From Bremia lactucae (taxonomy: Eukaryota > Oomycota > Peronosporomycetes > Peronosporales > Peronosporaceae), in assembly GCF_004359215.1 (NCBI RefSeq), contig NC_090615.1, positions 3,374,244 to 3,438,243 on the forward strand: a DNA stretch of 64,000 nucleotides. The letters run 5' to 3'. Both the position numbers and the translations under genes were made by a program. Positions 44,150 to 54,840 of this stretch are shown piece after piece. The notes beneath the pieces were generated by a model. It had not been told where the DNA came from, ran no database searches, and saw only the letters and a list, made by a program, of their open reading frames with translations. How positions within the stretch are numbered: the stretch's first letter is position 1; every line of letters starts with the position of its first letter.

Positions 44150-45075
44150 CCCTAAGCGATATGTTGCTCAGTTGGAGCAGTTTGAGGCATTTGTGCTCGG
44201 ACAGCGGAGAGCGGCGTCCAAGGCACAGAGCCATGCTGCGGCGGAGTCCGTCACTCAGACTCAGGATGAGCTGAGGCATGAGCAGGCTCGGAGCGAGGCT
44301 GTCAAGAGGACTGTTTAGATGCTCTCTGCCCGGCCGCATCAGCCGAGGCCCATTTGGATGGACCCGCCCAAGTTCGATGGACCTGCGGCGCACACGGTTG
44401 TCCACTGGCTTTTAGCCGTGGAGCAATGTGGTGTCGCCCAGCTCATCGAGGACGACAGCCGGATGGTGTCGTACGCTATGTCGCATCTGCGCGGTAAGGC
44501 CTCAGAGTGGGCTTACTCGGCGCTTATGGCGGACAGAAAAGCGTTCCCCTCATGGGCGATCTTTAAGGAAAAGATTCGCGCCATGTACCAGCCGCCGAAC
44601 AACGAAGTGTTGCTTCAGGCGCGCTTCTTTGGGGCGCGACAGGCGAAGCGATCTCTGCAAGAGTATGTGCAAGAGATGCGCTCGCTGTCGGCGTCTATTT
44701 CCGTAGGTCTGATTCCGGAGCACATTAAAGTGCCCACGTTTATATACGGACTACGGCACGGCCCATCGCAACAGGCCATTTTCAGAAAGGTGCCGTCGAC
44801 GATGGAAGAGGCAATCCAAATTGCTTTAGTTGAGGAGCAATCCTACAAGGTACCTCGGCAACAGCTTGGTATAAGCCGTCGGCCGAGAGGTCAGATGCCA
44901 CTCCCATGGAGTGGGGCAATGCAGACGTTGTCTGCTATAAATGCGGCAAGCGCGGCCACATGAGCTAAGCCAGGGTCCCTGCTGGGGCAAAGATGCCCAT
45001 CAAGAGGACTCACTTCCCAAAGGGCGATGGCAAGAACCAGCGTGCGAGACCCATGAGTTTTGCATCGACCAGTGA
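44150..45075 (+). pseudogene. gag: Family B gag with zinc knuckle, decayed
   Basis: Coiled-coil-like lead (QFEAFVLGQRRAASKAQ) to a TAG at about 44316, then MDPPKFDGPAAHTVVHWLLA (retroelement Gag capsid motif), AMYQPPNNEVLLQARFFGAR, LQEYVQEMRSLSASI and TMEEAIQIALVEEQSY. After a frameshift near 44900 the knuckle region reads NADVVCYKCGKRGH in the equivalent minus-strand copy at 57564-57845. Sequence continues to the protease at about 45090. Confidence 0.87.
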
Positions 45076-45089
45076 GGGTTAGGAATTGC

Positions 45090-45883
45090 ATGATCGCAGT
45101 AGGGCCGGGATGCCCTACTGACGCGGACTCTGAAGCTACCCATAAGCTCGGTGTTGTCGAACAAATGGGTAGCAAAGTCCCTGAGGTCTTGACATTTCGG
45201 ACCTCAACCCTGCTGGTCTATAGCGCTCAAGTACGAGGCTATGACCAGGTGATGACCCTCCTAGTGGATTCGGGTGCATCACAAATTTCTGTAAACCTCG
45301 CGGCTCCAAGAAAGAGACTGGCGATGTTTGAGTCGCTTTGCCAGGATGGCAAGCGAAAAGAGACGACCGTTCGTTTAGTGAACGGCGCACTCGTTAAGTC
45401 TGAGGGAGTTTAAGTAGAACTCGCCTTCAGCTTTAGTGACTTCTCTTGTGAAGAGAAGTCCACAGTGCTAGATGTGGAGAGTCCGTATGACCTCATCCTA
45501 GGCATGCCGTGGTAGGCAAAACGCCAACCATAAAAGACTGGCGTACACGCATGGTTGCGAAGCCTATGCAGGACACCGGAAAGGATGTGCTCCTGCGAGA
45601 GGCGTATGCAACTGATGTCGTGTCGAACACAGTTGAGGGTGCGTTGACGGGATGTCAAACGTCACCAATTCCTACCCAGCTCGTGGAGACTGAGGTAGTG
45701 AATAGGACGACGACAAGTAGTCATGCGTCCGAATGTCCTGCACAGAGCCGAGAGCCTGTGGCAGTAGACGGCGAGCTGACAAGAAGTCATGCGTCGCATA
45801 AACCGGCACAGTGCCAAGAGCCTGGTGCGGTTGGAAGGGGTGCGTTAGCCAGGGGAGCAACGGCACCCGCTTCCCAGTCATAG
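45090..45883 (+). pseudogene. pol: Family B protease and linker (first copy)
   Basis: RTSTLLVYSAQVRGYDQVMT leads to the active site LLVDSGASQISVNLAA (about 45260). Then come FSFSDFSCEEKS (after a TAA at 45411-45413), SPYDLILGMPW (second protease block), and a repetitive Thr/Ser/Pro/Ala linker (for example TRSHASHKPAQCQEPGA). Stops at 45411 and after GMPW. Confidence 0.85.
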
Positions 45884-47322
45884 GTCGTGGTGACTCGAAG
45901 AACGAGTACCCGACAGATTAGGACGATAAAAGGCACGTCTTAACGAATGAATTCTGGATCAGTTCCTATTAAAGAGGACGGGCCTTCGAACGAGATGTTT
46001 GAGGCCGTCAAAGACGAAAGTGCGGAGGCATCCTCAGTTGAGGTGCTCCGGCAAGTCTTTAAATCTGCCGAGGAGATAGTAAATCTACCGGAGATGTCGT
46101 GGTATCTGTTCCTTGCCGAATTAAAGAAAGAAAAGATCCACGAAATAGTCACACCAGTTCCAAAAGAGAACTTGGTGGGCTGTTGCTCGTCGTCCTCAAT
46201 GGACGAGAGCGTCCTAGAAACGGACAAAAAGAAACGGTTCGCTGCTCAAAGCTGGGATGTCTTGAGAGACAGTCCGTTCTTTGAGGTTCTGTGGAAACAT
46301 CGTGATGTGTTCCCAGAAGAAGTGCCGAGCCGCCTACCAGCAGATAGGGGCATCGGGCACGAGATAGACCTCGAACCTGGCACCAAGTATTGTGTGACCA
46401 GGCAATGGCCGTTGCCGAAAGAACAAGTCGATTATATCGATGAGTTCTTTGACAAGCGAGCCAAGGCGGAACATGTGCGTGAGAGCAAATCGCCTCACTT
46501 CAGCCCGACCTTTTGTGTGCGTAAAGCCACAGGTGGATGGTGCATGGTTCATGCTTACAATAAGCTGAACGCGGCGACCATACCGGCGCAAACGCCAATC
46601 CCGCGGAAGATGTCTTGTTGAAACTCCATGGTAAAGTCAACTATCTTTTCCGCGTTGAATTTAAAGGATGTCGACTATCAGGCACTCATGGGAGAGTCCG
46701 ATGTTGCCAAACCAGCTGTAAGCACCACAAGCGGTATGTTTGGGGAGTAGCTTGTGATGCCCCAAGGATTATAAGGCACCAGCGACATTTAACCGAGTGG
46801 TGGCTCACGTGATGCGTCATCACCGTGCCTACGTGCCCCATTACTTTGACGATGTACTCGTGTAAAGTAGGGCCAAGGACGAGCTGAGCGCAATAGAGTC
46901 GCACAAGCGTCATTTAGACGCTGTGTTGCAGACTTTTTGGGACGCCCAATTGTACGTCAACTTGCAAAAGTGCGTCATAGCGGTCCCTGAGATACCTGTA
47001 CTGGGCTGCACCGTTGGTACACATGGTGTACGAGCAGACCCAGACGAGGTAAAATCAGTGAAGGAATGGCCAATCCCACGGCATGTGAAGGATTTGCGCC
47101 AATTCCTAGGGCTCGCTAATTACTTGCATAAGTATAGCAAGAATTACGCTGAGCAAACTTAACTATTATCTGATCTCCTTAAAAAGGACACAGAATGGGT
47201 TTTGTTAAAATAATTAGAAGATGCGTTCACATCAGTGAAGCAGTCTCTTGTGGAGGCACCGGTCTTGGCATTGCCAGACGCGGATAAGCCCTTTCGCTTC
47301 GTCTGCGATGCAAGTAATTTTG
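45456..47322 (+). repeat. Family B internal tandem duplication, unit 1 (1867 bp)
   Basis: Spans late protease to early RNase H (CDASNF). Every conserved block recurs exactly 1867-1868 bp later, for example MNSGSVPIKEDGPSNEMFEA at 45947 and 47815. The joint at 47322/47323 is abrupt, with about 1 nt of microhomology. Confidence 0.9.
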
Positions 47323-47330
47323 AAGTTCAC
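45947..47330 (+). pseudogene. pol: Family B RT (first copy)
   Basis: RT lead FEVLWKHRDVFPEEVPSRLP, then GTKYCVTRQWPLPKEQVDYI, KSPHFSPTFCVRKATGGWCM and NKLNAATIPAQTPIPRK. A frameshift at 46619 is followed by YQALMGESDVAKPAVSTTSG, the catalytic palm HYFDDVLV (about 46840; FDD retained), then PEIPVLGCTVGTHGVRADPD and FLGLANYLHKYSKNYA. Breaks at 46619, 46752 and 46864, and it ends at the duplication joint. Confidence 0.87.
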
Positions 47331-49189
47331 AGTGCTAGGTGTGGAGAGTCCGTATGACCTCATCCTAGGCATGCCATGGTTGGCAAAGTACCAACCATGG
47401 ATAGACTGGCGTACACGCACAGTTGCGAACTCTACGCAGGACACCGGAAAGGATGTGCTCCTGCGAGAGGCCTATGCAACTGATGTCGTGTCGAACACAG
47501 TTGAGGGTGCGTTGACGGGATGTCAAACGTCACCAATTCCTACCCAGCTCGTGGAGACTGAGGTAGTGAATAGGACGATGACAAGTAGTCATGCGTCCGA
47601 ATGTCCTGCACAGAGCCGAGAGCCTGTGGCAGTAGACGGCGAGCTGACAAGAAGTCATGCGTCGCATAAACCGGCACAGTGCCAAGAGCCTGGTGCGGTT
47701 GGAAGGGGTGCGTTAGCCAGGGGAGCAACGGCACCCGCTTCCCAGTCATAGGTCGTGGTGACTCGAAGAACGAGTACCCGACAGATTAGGACGATAAAAG
47801 GCACATCTTAACGAATGAATTCTGGATCAGTTCCTATTAAAGAGGACGGGCCTTCGAACGAGATGTTTGAGGCCGTCAAAGACGAAAGTGCGGAGGCATC
47901 CTCAGTTGAGGTGCTCCGGCATGTCTTTAAATCTTCCGAGGAGATAGTAAATCTCCCGGAGATGTCGTGGTATCTGTTCCTTGCCGAATTAAAGAAAGAA
48001 AAGAACCACGAAATAGTCACACCAGTTCCAAAAGAGAACTTGGTGGGCTGTTGCTCGTCGTGCTCAATGGACGAGAGCGTCCTAGAAACGGACAAAAAGA
48101 AACGGTTCGCTGCTCAAAGCTGGGATGTCTTGAGAGACAGTCCGTTCTTTGAGGTTCTGTGGAAACATCGTGATGTGTTCCCAGAAGAAGTGCCGAGCCG
48201 CTTATTACCAGATAGGGGGATTGGGCACGAAACAGACCTCGTTCCTGGCACCAAGTATTGTGTGACCAGGCAACAGCCGTTGCCGAAAGAACAAGTCGAT
48301 TATATCGATGAGTTCTTCGACAAGCGAGCCAAGGCGGAACATGTGCGTGAGAGCAAATCGCCTCACTTCAGCCCGACCTTTTGTGTGCGTAAAGCCACAG
48401 GTGGATGGTGCATGGTTCATGCTTACAATAAGCTGAACACGGCGACCATACCGGCGCAAACGCCAATGTCGCGGAAGATGTCTTGTTGAAACTCCATGGT
48501 AAAGTCAACTATCTTTTCCGCGTTGAATTTAAAGGATGTCTACTATCAGGAACTCATGGGAGAGTCCGATGTTGCCAAACCAGCTGTAAGCACCACAAGC
48601 GGTATGTTTGGGGAGTAGCTTGTGATGCCCCAAGGATTATAAGGCACCAGCGACATTTAACCGAGTGGTGGCTCACGTGATGCGTCATCACCGTGCCTAC
48701 GTGCCCCATTACTTTGACGATGTACTCGTGTAAAGTAGGGCCAAGGACGAGCTGAGCGCAATAGAGTCGCACAAGCGTCATTTAGACGCTGTGTTGCAGA
48801 CTTTTTGGGACGCCCAATTGAACGTCAACTTGCAAAAGTGCGTCATAGGGGTCCCCAAGAAACCTGTGCTGGGTTGCATCGCAGGTACACATGGTGTACG
48901 AGCAGAGCCAGACACGGTAAAATCAGTGGAGGAATGGCCAATCTCACGGCATGTGAAGGATTTGCCAAATCCTAGAGCTCACTAATTACTTGCAAAAATA
49001 TAGCAAGAGCTATGCTAAGAAAACTAAACCATTATCTGACCTCCTATAAATGGACGCAGAATGGTACTGGTTGAAAGAATCAAGAAGATGCTTTCACATC
49101 AGTGAAGCAATCTCTGATAGAGGCACCGGTCTTGGCATTGCCAGACGCCGATAAGCCCTTTAGCGTCGTCTGCAATACAAGTAATTTTG
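47323..49189 (+). repeat. Family B internal tandem duplication, unit 2
   Basis: Differs from unit 1 by scattered substitutions and small changes near 48205 and 48965. It retains some residues lost in unit 1 (GMPWLAKYQPWIDW is intact here, broken in unit 1). Confidence 0.9.
47815..49080 (+). pseudogene. pol: Family B RT (duplicated copy)
   Basis: The same blocks as the first copy are present (FEVLWKHRDVFPEEVPSRLL, FSPTFCVRKATGGWCMVHAY, HYFDDVLV, KKPVLGCIAGTHGVRAEPD). It shares the frameshift after RKMSC and the stop after DDVLV with unit 1, so those lesions predate the duplication. A new deletion removes QFLGLANY near 48965. Confidence 0.87.
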
Positions 49190-50475
49190 CAATCGGCAGC
49201 TCGCTCATGCAAAAGGATGACGACGGCGTTGACCGCGTTATCTCTTATCAGACCCGGCTTTTGAAAGCCGCGAAACTGAATCACCCCGTGCATGACAAAG
49301 AGCTACTTTCAATAAAGTATGCTGTTGTCAAGTTTCGTGTGCACCTATTGGGCACCGAACCATTTGTGGTTTTTACGGATCGGCTTACATTCTTCTCTGA
49401 ATAATTTCAAAGTTGAATACAAGCCGGGTGTGTCGAATGTCTTGGCTGACGCTTTATTGCGCAGACCAGACTTCGAGGTAAGACACCAGAAAAGTGTGTC
49501 CAGTGCTAAAGCACAATTTCAGCCGTCGACGTTGGCAGCCATGAAGGCATACCACGTGACGAGCTCATTAGCCTCTGGAATAAAAGAGAGCTACAGTCAA
49601 GACGACCATTGTCGCCTGATGTTGGATCACTTTGGTTGACGAAAGGTGACCCTTCCGTCGCACTTTTGCTACAGCGATGGCCTTTTATCGCATCAGCTGT
49701 CACCTTGTGATCCCTTGAGATTCTATGTGCCTCATGACACAGATCTCAAGCTGATGATCCTTCTCGAGCTCCATGATGCGCCATCTAGTGAGCATCTGGG
49801 CCGTGAGAAGACATTCTTACGAGTGTCAGAGGAATTTGGTGGCCACACCTATATAGATGGGTGGCCAAGTATATTCGCTCATGCGAACAGTGTCAGCGCA
49901 TTAAGCCTGCAGCGTCCAGCAGTGCACCACTGAAGCCGCTACCGATTCCAACCAACTGTTGGAAGTCAGTAAGCCTGGACTTCATGTTTGGCATGCCGCC
50001 CATCGTAAGAGTTAGACGGGGTCGACTTTGTAGATAAATTGAGCAAAATAATGCATTTAGCACCATGTAAAACATCAAAATCACAGGCAAGGAGGCAGCT
50101 CTCTTGCTCCTGGATCATGTTTACCGACTACACGGGATGCCCGAGTCCATAGTATCGGACCGGGATCCACGTTTTATGCCTGGTTTCTGGCGACATGTAT
50201 TCGAGCCGCTAGGTAGCAAGTGCTACATGTCGACCGGAGATCATCTTCAGACCGATGACCAAACAGAACGTGCCAAACGAGTCGTGGAGGATGTCTTACG
50301 CACGATAGCAACTCCCAAAGAATGGAGCAAGCAGCTGCCTATTGTGGAGTTTGCTATAAATAACAGTGTCGACGCCAGTACGGGTGGAACAACGTTTTAT
50401 ATTAACGGACTACGCCATCCTCGGACGCCACTCTCGTTTATGCGCAGCCCGAGTCTTGATTTAAAGACGCCATAA
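49081..50475 (+). pseudogene. pol: Family B RNase H and integrase, C-terminus deleted
   Basis: RNase H: PFSVVCNTSNFAIGSSLMQK (D of CDAS changed to N), HPVHDKELLSIKYAV, then a deletion that removes the TDHASL block. Linker: EYKPGVSNVLADALLRRPDF. Integrase zinc region: HDAPSSEHLGREKTFLRVSE and CEQCQRIKPAASS. Catalytic core: SVSLDFMFGMPP, RLHGMPESIVSDRDPRFMPG, DDQTERAKRVVEDVLR and EFAINNSVDASTG. The IGPF/GRLK module and chromodomain are missing, and the antisense ORF region follows at 50528. Confidence 0.88.
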
Positions 50476-50527
50476 TATTTATAAGCGTTTAGAAGAGCGC
50501 GCTCTAGAAGCGACGCTCTTGGCCCGT

Positions 50528-51139
50528 TTAAACGAGGCCATTTAGATGGAAGGGCACAAGTGGTATGCCACCCGTCACATAGCCACGTTTGATACGACTG
50601 GTTTGTGACACCGACTGAGCACGTTCACGTGTCGTCGGCAGAGCTTTAGGCTCCAAATTCTCTATGTCAGAACCATTATGGATAATGGTCTGAGCATTAG
50701 GGGTTGTGCTTTTGCCCAACGGAGTAGCGGCTGCGCCCCTATGGGCAGCGCTCTCATTAATGGTCGCCGCGCTATCCAGCGCAGACGCAAGACAGCATTA
50801 GTAAATGTTGATGTCTCCATGTTGTGAGCAATGAGAGAAGTTTGGATGGGCAATAATGCGCCATCATCCTTCTTCATTAGCTCGTTGTCCGCATCACAAC
50901 TATGAGGTGACGGCAACAATGTCGACTCATTGTAGTCGACAATGAGCGACGGATCAACATCCTCACTTTTAAAGTGGGATGGATCCTTAAGCCCTGTTAG
51001 CCGAAAGCAGCAGTAGCTGTCGGCGTTACGACTAAAGCATTCGGCTGCCGGCGTGTTAACGCGGCGCGTGCGCTTAGTGCGAGGTTGAGTGGGCGTCTTC
51101 GCAGAAGACCCACCAACGTGGCCCTTTTAAGGTAAAATC
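50528..51139 (-). CDS. Antisense ORF between pol and 3' LTR of family B (copy gamma)
   Basis: On the minus strand, a reading of about 195 codons runs away from the 3' LTR. A basic N-terminus (GHVGGSSAKTPTQPRTKRTR in ancestral phase) is followed by an acidic Ser-rich segment (HFKSEDVDPSLIVDYNEST, then SPHSCDADNELMKKDDGALL), then after a one-base loss SALDSAATINESAAHRGAAA and TIIHNGSDIENLEPKALPTT, ending HLNGLV and stop. The start codon is mutated relative to ATGCCACC at 52961. The copies at 52961 and 26770 share it. Function unknown; possibly an antisense accessory gene or an inverted foreign gag. Confidence 0.5.
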
Positions 51140-51238
51140 TTTAGCATTGTGTATGAAAACACAGGTCGCTAGGGCGTTAAGCAGCTCGCAGTTCCTTCTT
51201 CCTCTTTGACAAATTTTAGAATTTAAATTTGTTCTTAA

Positions 51239-51251
51239 AGAGGAGGATGGT
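51239..51251 (+). promoter_or_regulatory. Polypurine tract of family B
   Basis: AAAGAGGAGGATGG abuts the 3' LTR start, as expected for plus-strand priming. Confidence 0.65.
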
Positions 51252-51764
51252 GTTACTGGCTAAAGTTGCCCTGATATTACACAGTCCCCGTTAAGTACAC
51301 TTGGTGTACTTAAGGGGATGATCAATTACTTAAATAAAGTAATTAGACCCACTACTCGGGTGTGGTTCACATTTGTGACCAACCTTTGTGTATGTGGTGC
51401 ACATAGGGGCATTCACATCAGGAGTTGACGCCTAGCGTCATCCGTTACGCGAGTTATCTAGAAAGATACGCTCGCAATACATATTAGTGCTATCTACAGA
51501 GATGACACTTTTGATTCATATTTAATTCGATTAAATATAAATCAGTCTGAAAACTACTTTCTACTTAGTAAGTGCGCACGGGGAGCCGGATTACCGCTTC
51601 CGTGACGACACTTTACTCGAGTACTTAGTGCGTTGGTGAGGTCACTAAGGCACCCACCTAAACTACCTCACTGTACGCAAGAGAAGACGATCTAAATATT
51701 TCCTCGCTGTGCTAGGGTTTGAGTCTAAGTAGAGCGTGGCCGCATTAAGACGTGCCCGCCTACA
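51252..51764 (+). repeat. Family B 3' LTR (513 bp)
   Basis: Begins TGTTACTGGCTAAAGTTG and ends CGCCTACA. Followed by GCAAG (51765-51769), the target-site duplicate of 43451-43455. Confidence 0.88.
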
Positions 51765-52175
51765 GCAAGTCCACTCCGCACTGCTTCAATGTGAGTGAAG
51801 CTTAACGTCACTTCACGTACACTAGTACGTGCAGAGGAAGATTCATTTTAAAACAATTGCTTTGAAGAGGATTGAAAGTAAACTGTATTTAATATAATTA
51901 AGTTCTTCTGTTTATATCTATTTAATTACTTGCTTAATTTTAAACTACTACAAAACATGTAATAAAGTCTTATCTGTCTCTTCCTTTGCGCGCGTCCAGT
52001 GCTGACTGGACCGCGGAGCGAGTATATATATATAATGACCTACATCTACCAATGGATAAGCTTTCCGAATATTACTATGTAAAGTAATATTCTCCAAGTA
52101 GTATCTACCTTTTAGATAATATATTAATTAACAACCTTTAAGGGTTAATTTCATATAACGACACACCCCGTTACA
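51765..52175 (-). repeat. Family A LTR, piece 2
   Basis: Resumes at GCAAGTCCACTCCGCACTGC and ends CACCCCGTTACA. Together with 43416-43455 it makes one family A LTR in minus orientation. Confidence 0.85.
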
Positions 52176-52960
52176 TAAAATCCCACAACACTAGTACTGC
52201 AGCTCGTCCACATGATGTTCCGTGGCATACCGAGCCACCAGAACCGGGACATCATGTTAAATCGAACGGGCAGGTTCCCAGAAATTTTTATATCCTGGAG
52301 GCCACGCCACGCCACCAGTAACCCTAGCTCCTCCAAGTAGGATTAAGTCAATGGTCGACGACATCATGGACTTCAAGCACGAGCCCTCCAACAAAACATG
52401 AACACGGACCTCTCTGCGGTCACATCGAGGTCTCTATCGTGATAGAACTTAAGGCGCGACCCATGGACATCGTATGGGCCCTGTTAAAAAGGTGTCGGAT
52501 CAGGAAGAATGTGGATATGCCTTCGTCACTTGGAATGGACCCACCCAACGCACAAAAAGCGTACCCCCTTGCAGTCACTGGTCAACGCGCGATCAAAGCA
52601 CGTAATCACTATCCGAAAATTTGCCACATTGGCGTCATGGCTGCTGTACGACGTTGCTAGCGCTGGTCCTTATCCACTTGGTGTCAGGTGTGGAGGCTGC
52701 GACGTATTTCTTCGAGAGCCTGTTGAAAATGAGCCCTTTCCAGTGGGAATGTCCGTTACAACTTGTCACAAAGCGGCACGACAACATCATGAGCAGACGG
52801 CGCCGGCAAACCTGTAAACAACTCCACTGGAGCTCAATTTCCAACTGAGGGTACTGGACTATGGTTTAAATTTGCTTAAATCAGGAAGTGCGAGCAGCTT
52901 TACGCGCCGCTAGATCACTCGATCACTCTAGCGCACGTGTTTCCATACACGGCGCCCAAG
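52176..52960. other. Unassigned sequence between family A LTR and antisense ORF
   Basis: Short ORFs on both strands without recognised motifs. The last 70 bp (GTGCGAGCAGCTTTACGC to the ATG at 52961) resemble the segment upstream of the equivalent ORF in family B, so it may be a 3' internal region of the minus-strand element. Confidence 0.45.
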
Positions 52961-54090
52961 ATGCCACCTAAAAGGGGCCACGTTGGTGGGTCGTCTGCGA
53001 AGACGCCCACTTAACCGCGCACTAAGCGCACCGCCGCGCTAATTCGCCGGCCGCGTGAAATGTCTTAGTCGAAACGCCGACAGCCACTGCGGCTGTCGCG
53101 TTAACAGGGCTAAAGGATCCATCCCACTTTAACAGTGAGGATGTTGATCCGTCGCTCATTGTCGACTACAATGAGTCGACACCGTTGCCGTCACCTCATA
53201 GTAGTGATGCGGACAACGAGCTCATGAGGAGTGATGATGCGGCATTATTGCCCATCCAAACTTCTCTCATGCCTCACAACACGGAGACAGCATCATTTAC
53301 GAATGCTGTCTCGTCGTCTGCGCTGGAAAGCGCAGCGACAGGTAATGAGAGCCCATAAGGGCGCAGCCGCTTCTCCGTTGGGTAAAACCGCAACGCCTTA
53401 TGCTCGGACCATAATCCATAATGGTTCTGACATAGATGATTCGGAGCCTAAACCTGCCGACGACACGTGAACGTGCTCAGTCAACGCTACTTCTGCTAGT
53501 CCATTTGAGACTAGCGAAGAGGTCTCAGCTGGTGCTCCTTTACATAGGCAGCCATCAAGCCGGACACGTCAATACGTAGGTTATCGATCGGTTCCAAGAA
53601 TCAAAACTCTTCGGGTAACCTTACCATTGAACGAGGATCTGTTTTCTTTGCCTCACGGAGCGGTGGGTAAGCAACCTTCCAACAAGGAAGCGTTGGTCCC
53701 ACCCGTATCCATCAGTGCAGGCGGCACCCGATAGGAGTGGCGATCTCGTCCACCTACTCGCGGCTGCCTTACCTTCGTCCGTTCAGTCATAGGCGTTAAG
53801 GGCTGCTGAAGGACGTATTGCGGATCTCGAGGGATAAGTCTCGCGACTGACCTCGGATCTTTTCTTATGTTTGAGCGAAGGTTCGTCAGGGTTATGAACG
53901 CCTGAAGACTCGCTTGGACCTTTTCGAGAGGATAATGCTGAGGGATCCGCGTTACTCGCGTGATGTCTCTCGCTCGCCGAGTCTTGTTCGTGGTGGGAGG
54001 AGTCGGTCGGCTGATAGCTTTTCGCCTTCACCGTCCCTCTCACCCGAACGACGCTCGACTCACAGTCGACGTCACCATCGGTCTCCTTAG
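52961..54090 (+). CDS. Antisense ORF over the chromodomain end of pol (copy beta), degenerate but longest
   Basis: Starts ATGCCACCTAAAAGGGGCC (MPPKRGHVGGSSAKTPT). After a TAA and shifts it continues HFNSEDVDPSLIVDYNEST and TIIHNGSDIDDSEPK, then SASPFETSEEVSAGAPLHRQ, then DRSGDLVHLLAAALPSSVQS, AAEGRIADLEG, RQGYERLKTRLDLFERIMLR and DPRYSRDVSRSPSL. It ends RSRSADSF, SPSLSPERRSTHSRRHHRSP and stops with TAG at 54088-54090. The tail is RS-rich (nuclear or RNA-binding flavour, inference). The opposite strand is pol (chromodomain 53511-53690 and linker). At least five lesions. Confidence 0.45.
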
Positions 54091-54840
54091 ACGGATGGGG
54101 ATATGTGACCTCATTTGGGTCTACACACCATTTCAGACGACCCACGTAAAATACGGCGAAAGAATGAGCCTATAATTTAGGTCTCCAACCTCTTCGACCT
54201 CCGTTAAGGGCCCAATGAAACGCGGCAACAACTTCGTAGTACCTCCAGGTAGTACAGAAAATGCATTCTTAGGTAGGGTAGCAGTACTTAATAGTACCTT
54301 TTCACCCACTCTAAAGCGTTCATTATTTTTGCGACCATTTCGGTCCGCATGTTCTTTTTGCTTGTCCTGTGGGCTTGCCATCGCGTCACGTACTTTTCGT
54401 GTGATGGCTAATCGCTAATCGCTCATCCGCAAAGCGTTGACCTCGCTCACGCTTTTAGCATCAAACTCGTCTATGATACCGCCGAGAGGTCGGTCATAAG
54501 GCTAATTTTTATTGACCACTGCTTAACTGGCAGGGTCACTAGGGCAAATTACTATCTTTGAGATGATACCCTCGCGGGTCATCGTCGTATTGACGAAACT
54601 ATGTCCCTCTTTCGCACCGGGCATAGTGAGGGGCCCTCCCCCACTAAGACTCGGGGTGTGCACAAACGAGACTGGCGTCCGAGGATGGCGCAGTCCATTA
54701 ATATAAAACGGTGTCTCACCCGTGCTGGCGTGGACACTGTTATTTATACCGAACTCCACAAAGGGCAATTGCTTGCTCCACTCTTCGGGAGTTGCTATAG
54801 GGATCACAAGGTGACAGCTGATGCCATAACATGACATCGC
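53511..54840 (-). pseudogene. pol: Minus-strand element: integrase C-terminus, linker and chromodomain
   Basis: The minus strand reads IATPEEWSKQLPFVEFGINN, then SVHASTGETPFYINGLRHPR and PLTMPGAKEGHSFVN (54837-54523). After a frameshift come KVRDAMASPQDKQKEHADRN, KLLPRFIGPLTEVEEVGDLN and FYVGRLKWCVDPNEVTY, a long polar linker, and a chromodomain RFLVGRLLTHRSV, QILVQW-GYPKSFDSW (a stop replaces Arg between W and G). The tail IDVSGLMAAYVKEHQL stops at 53511. A deletion at about 54800 removes most of the catalytic core (joint LSPCDP to YSNSRR). Confidence 0.87.
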
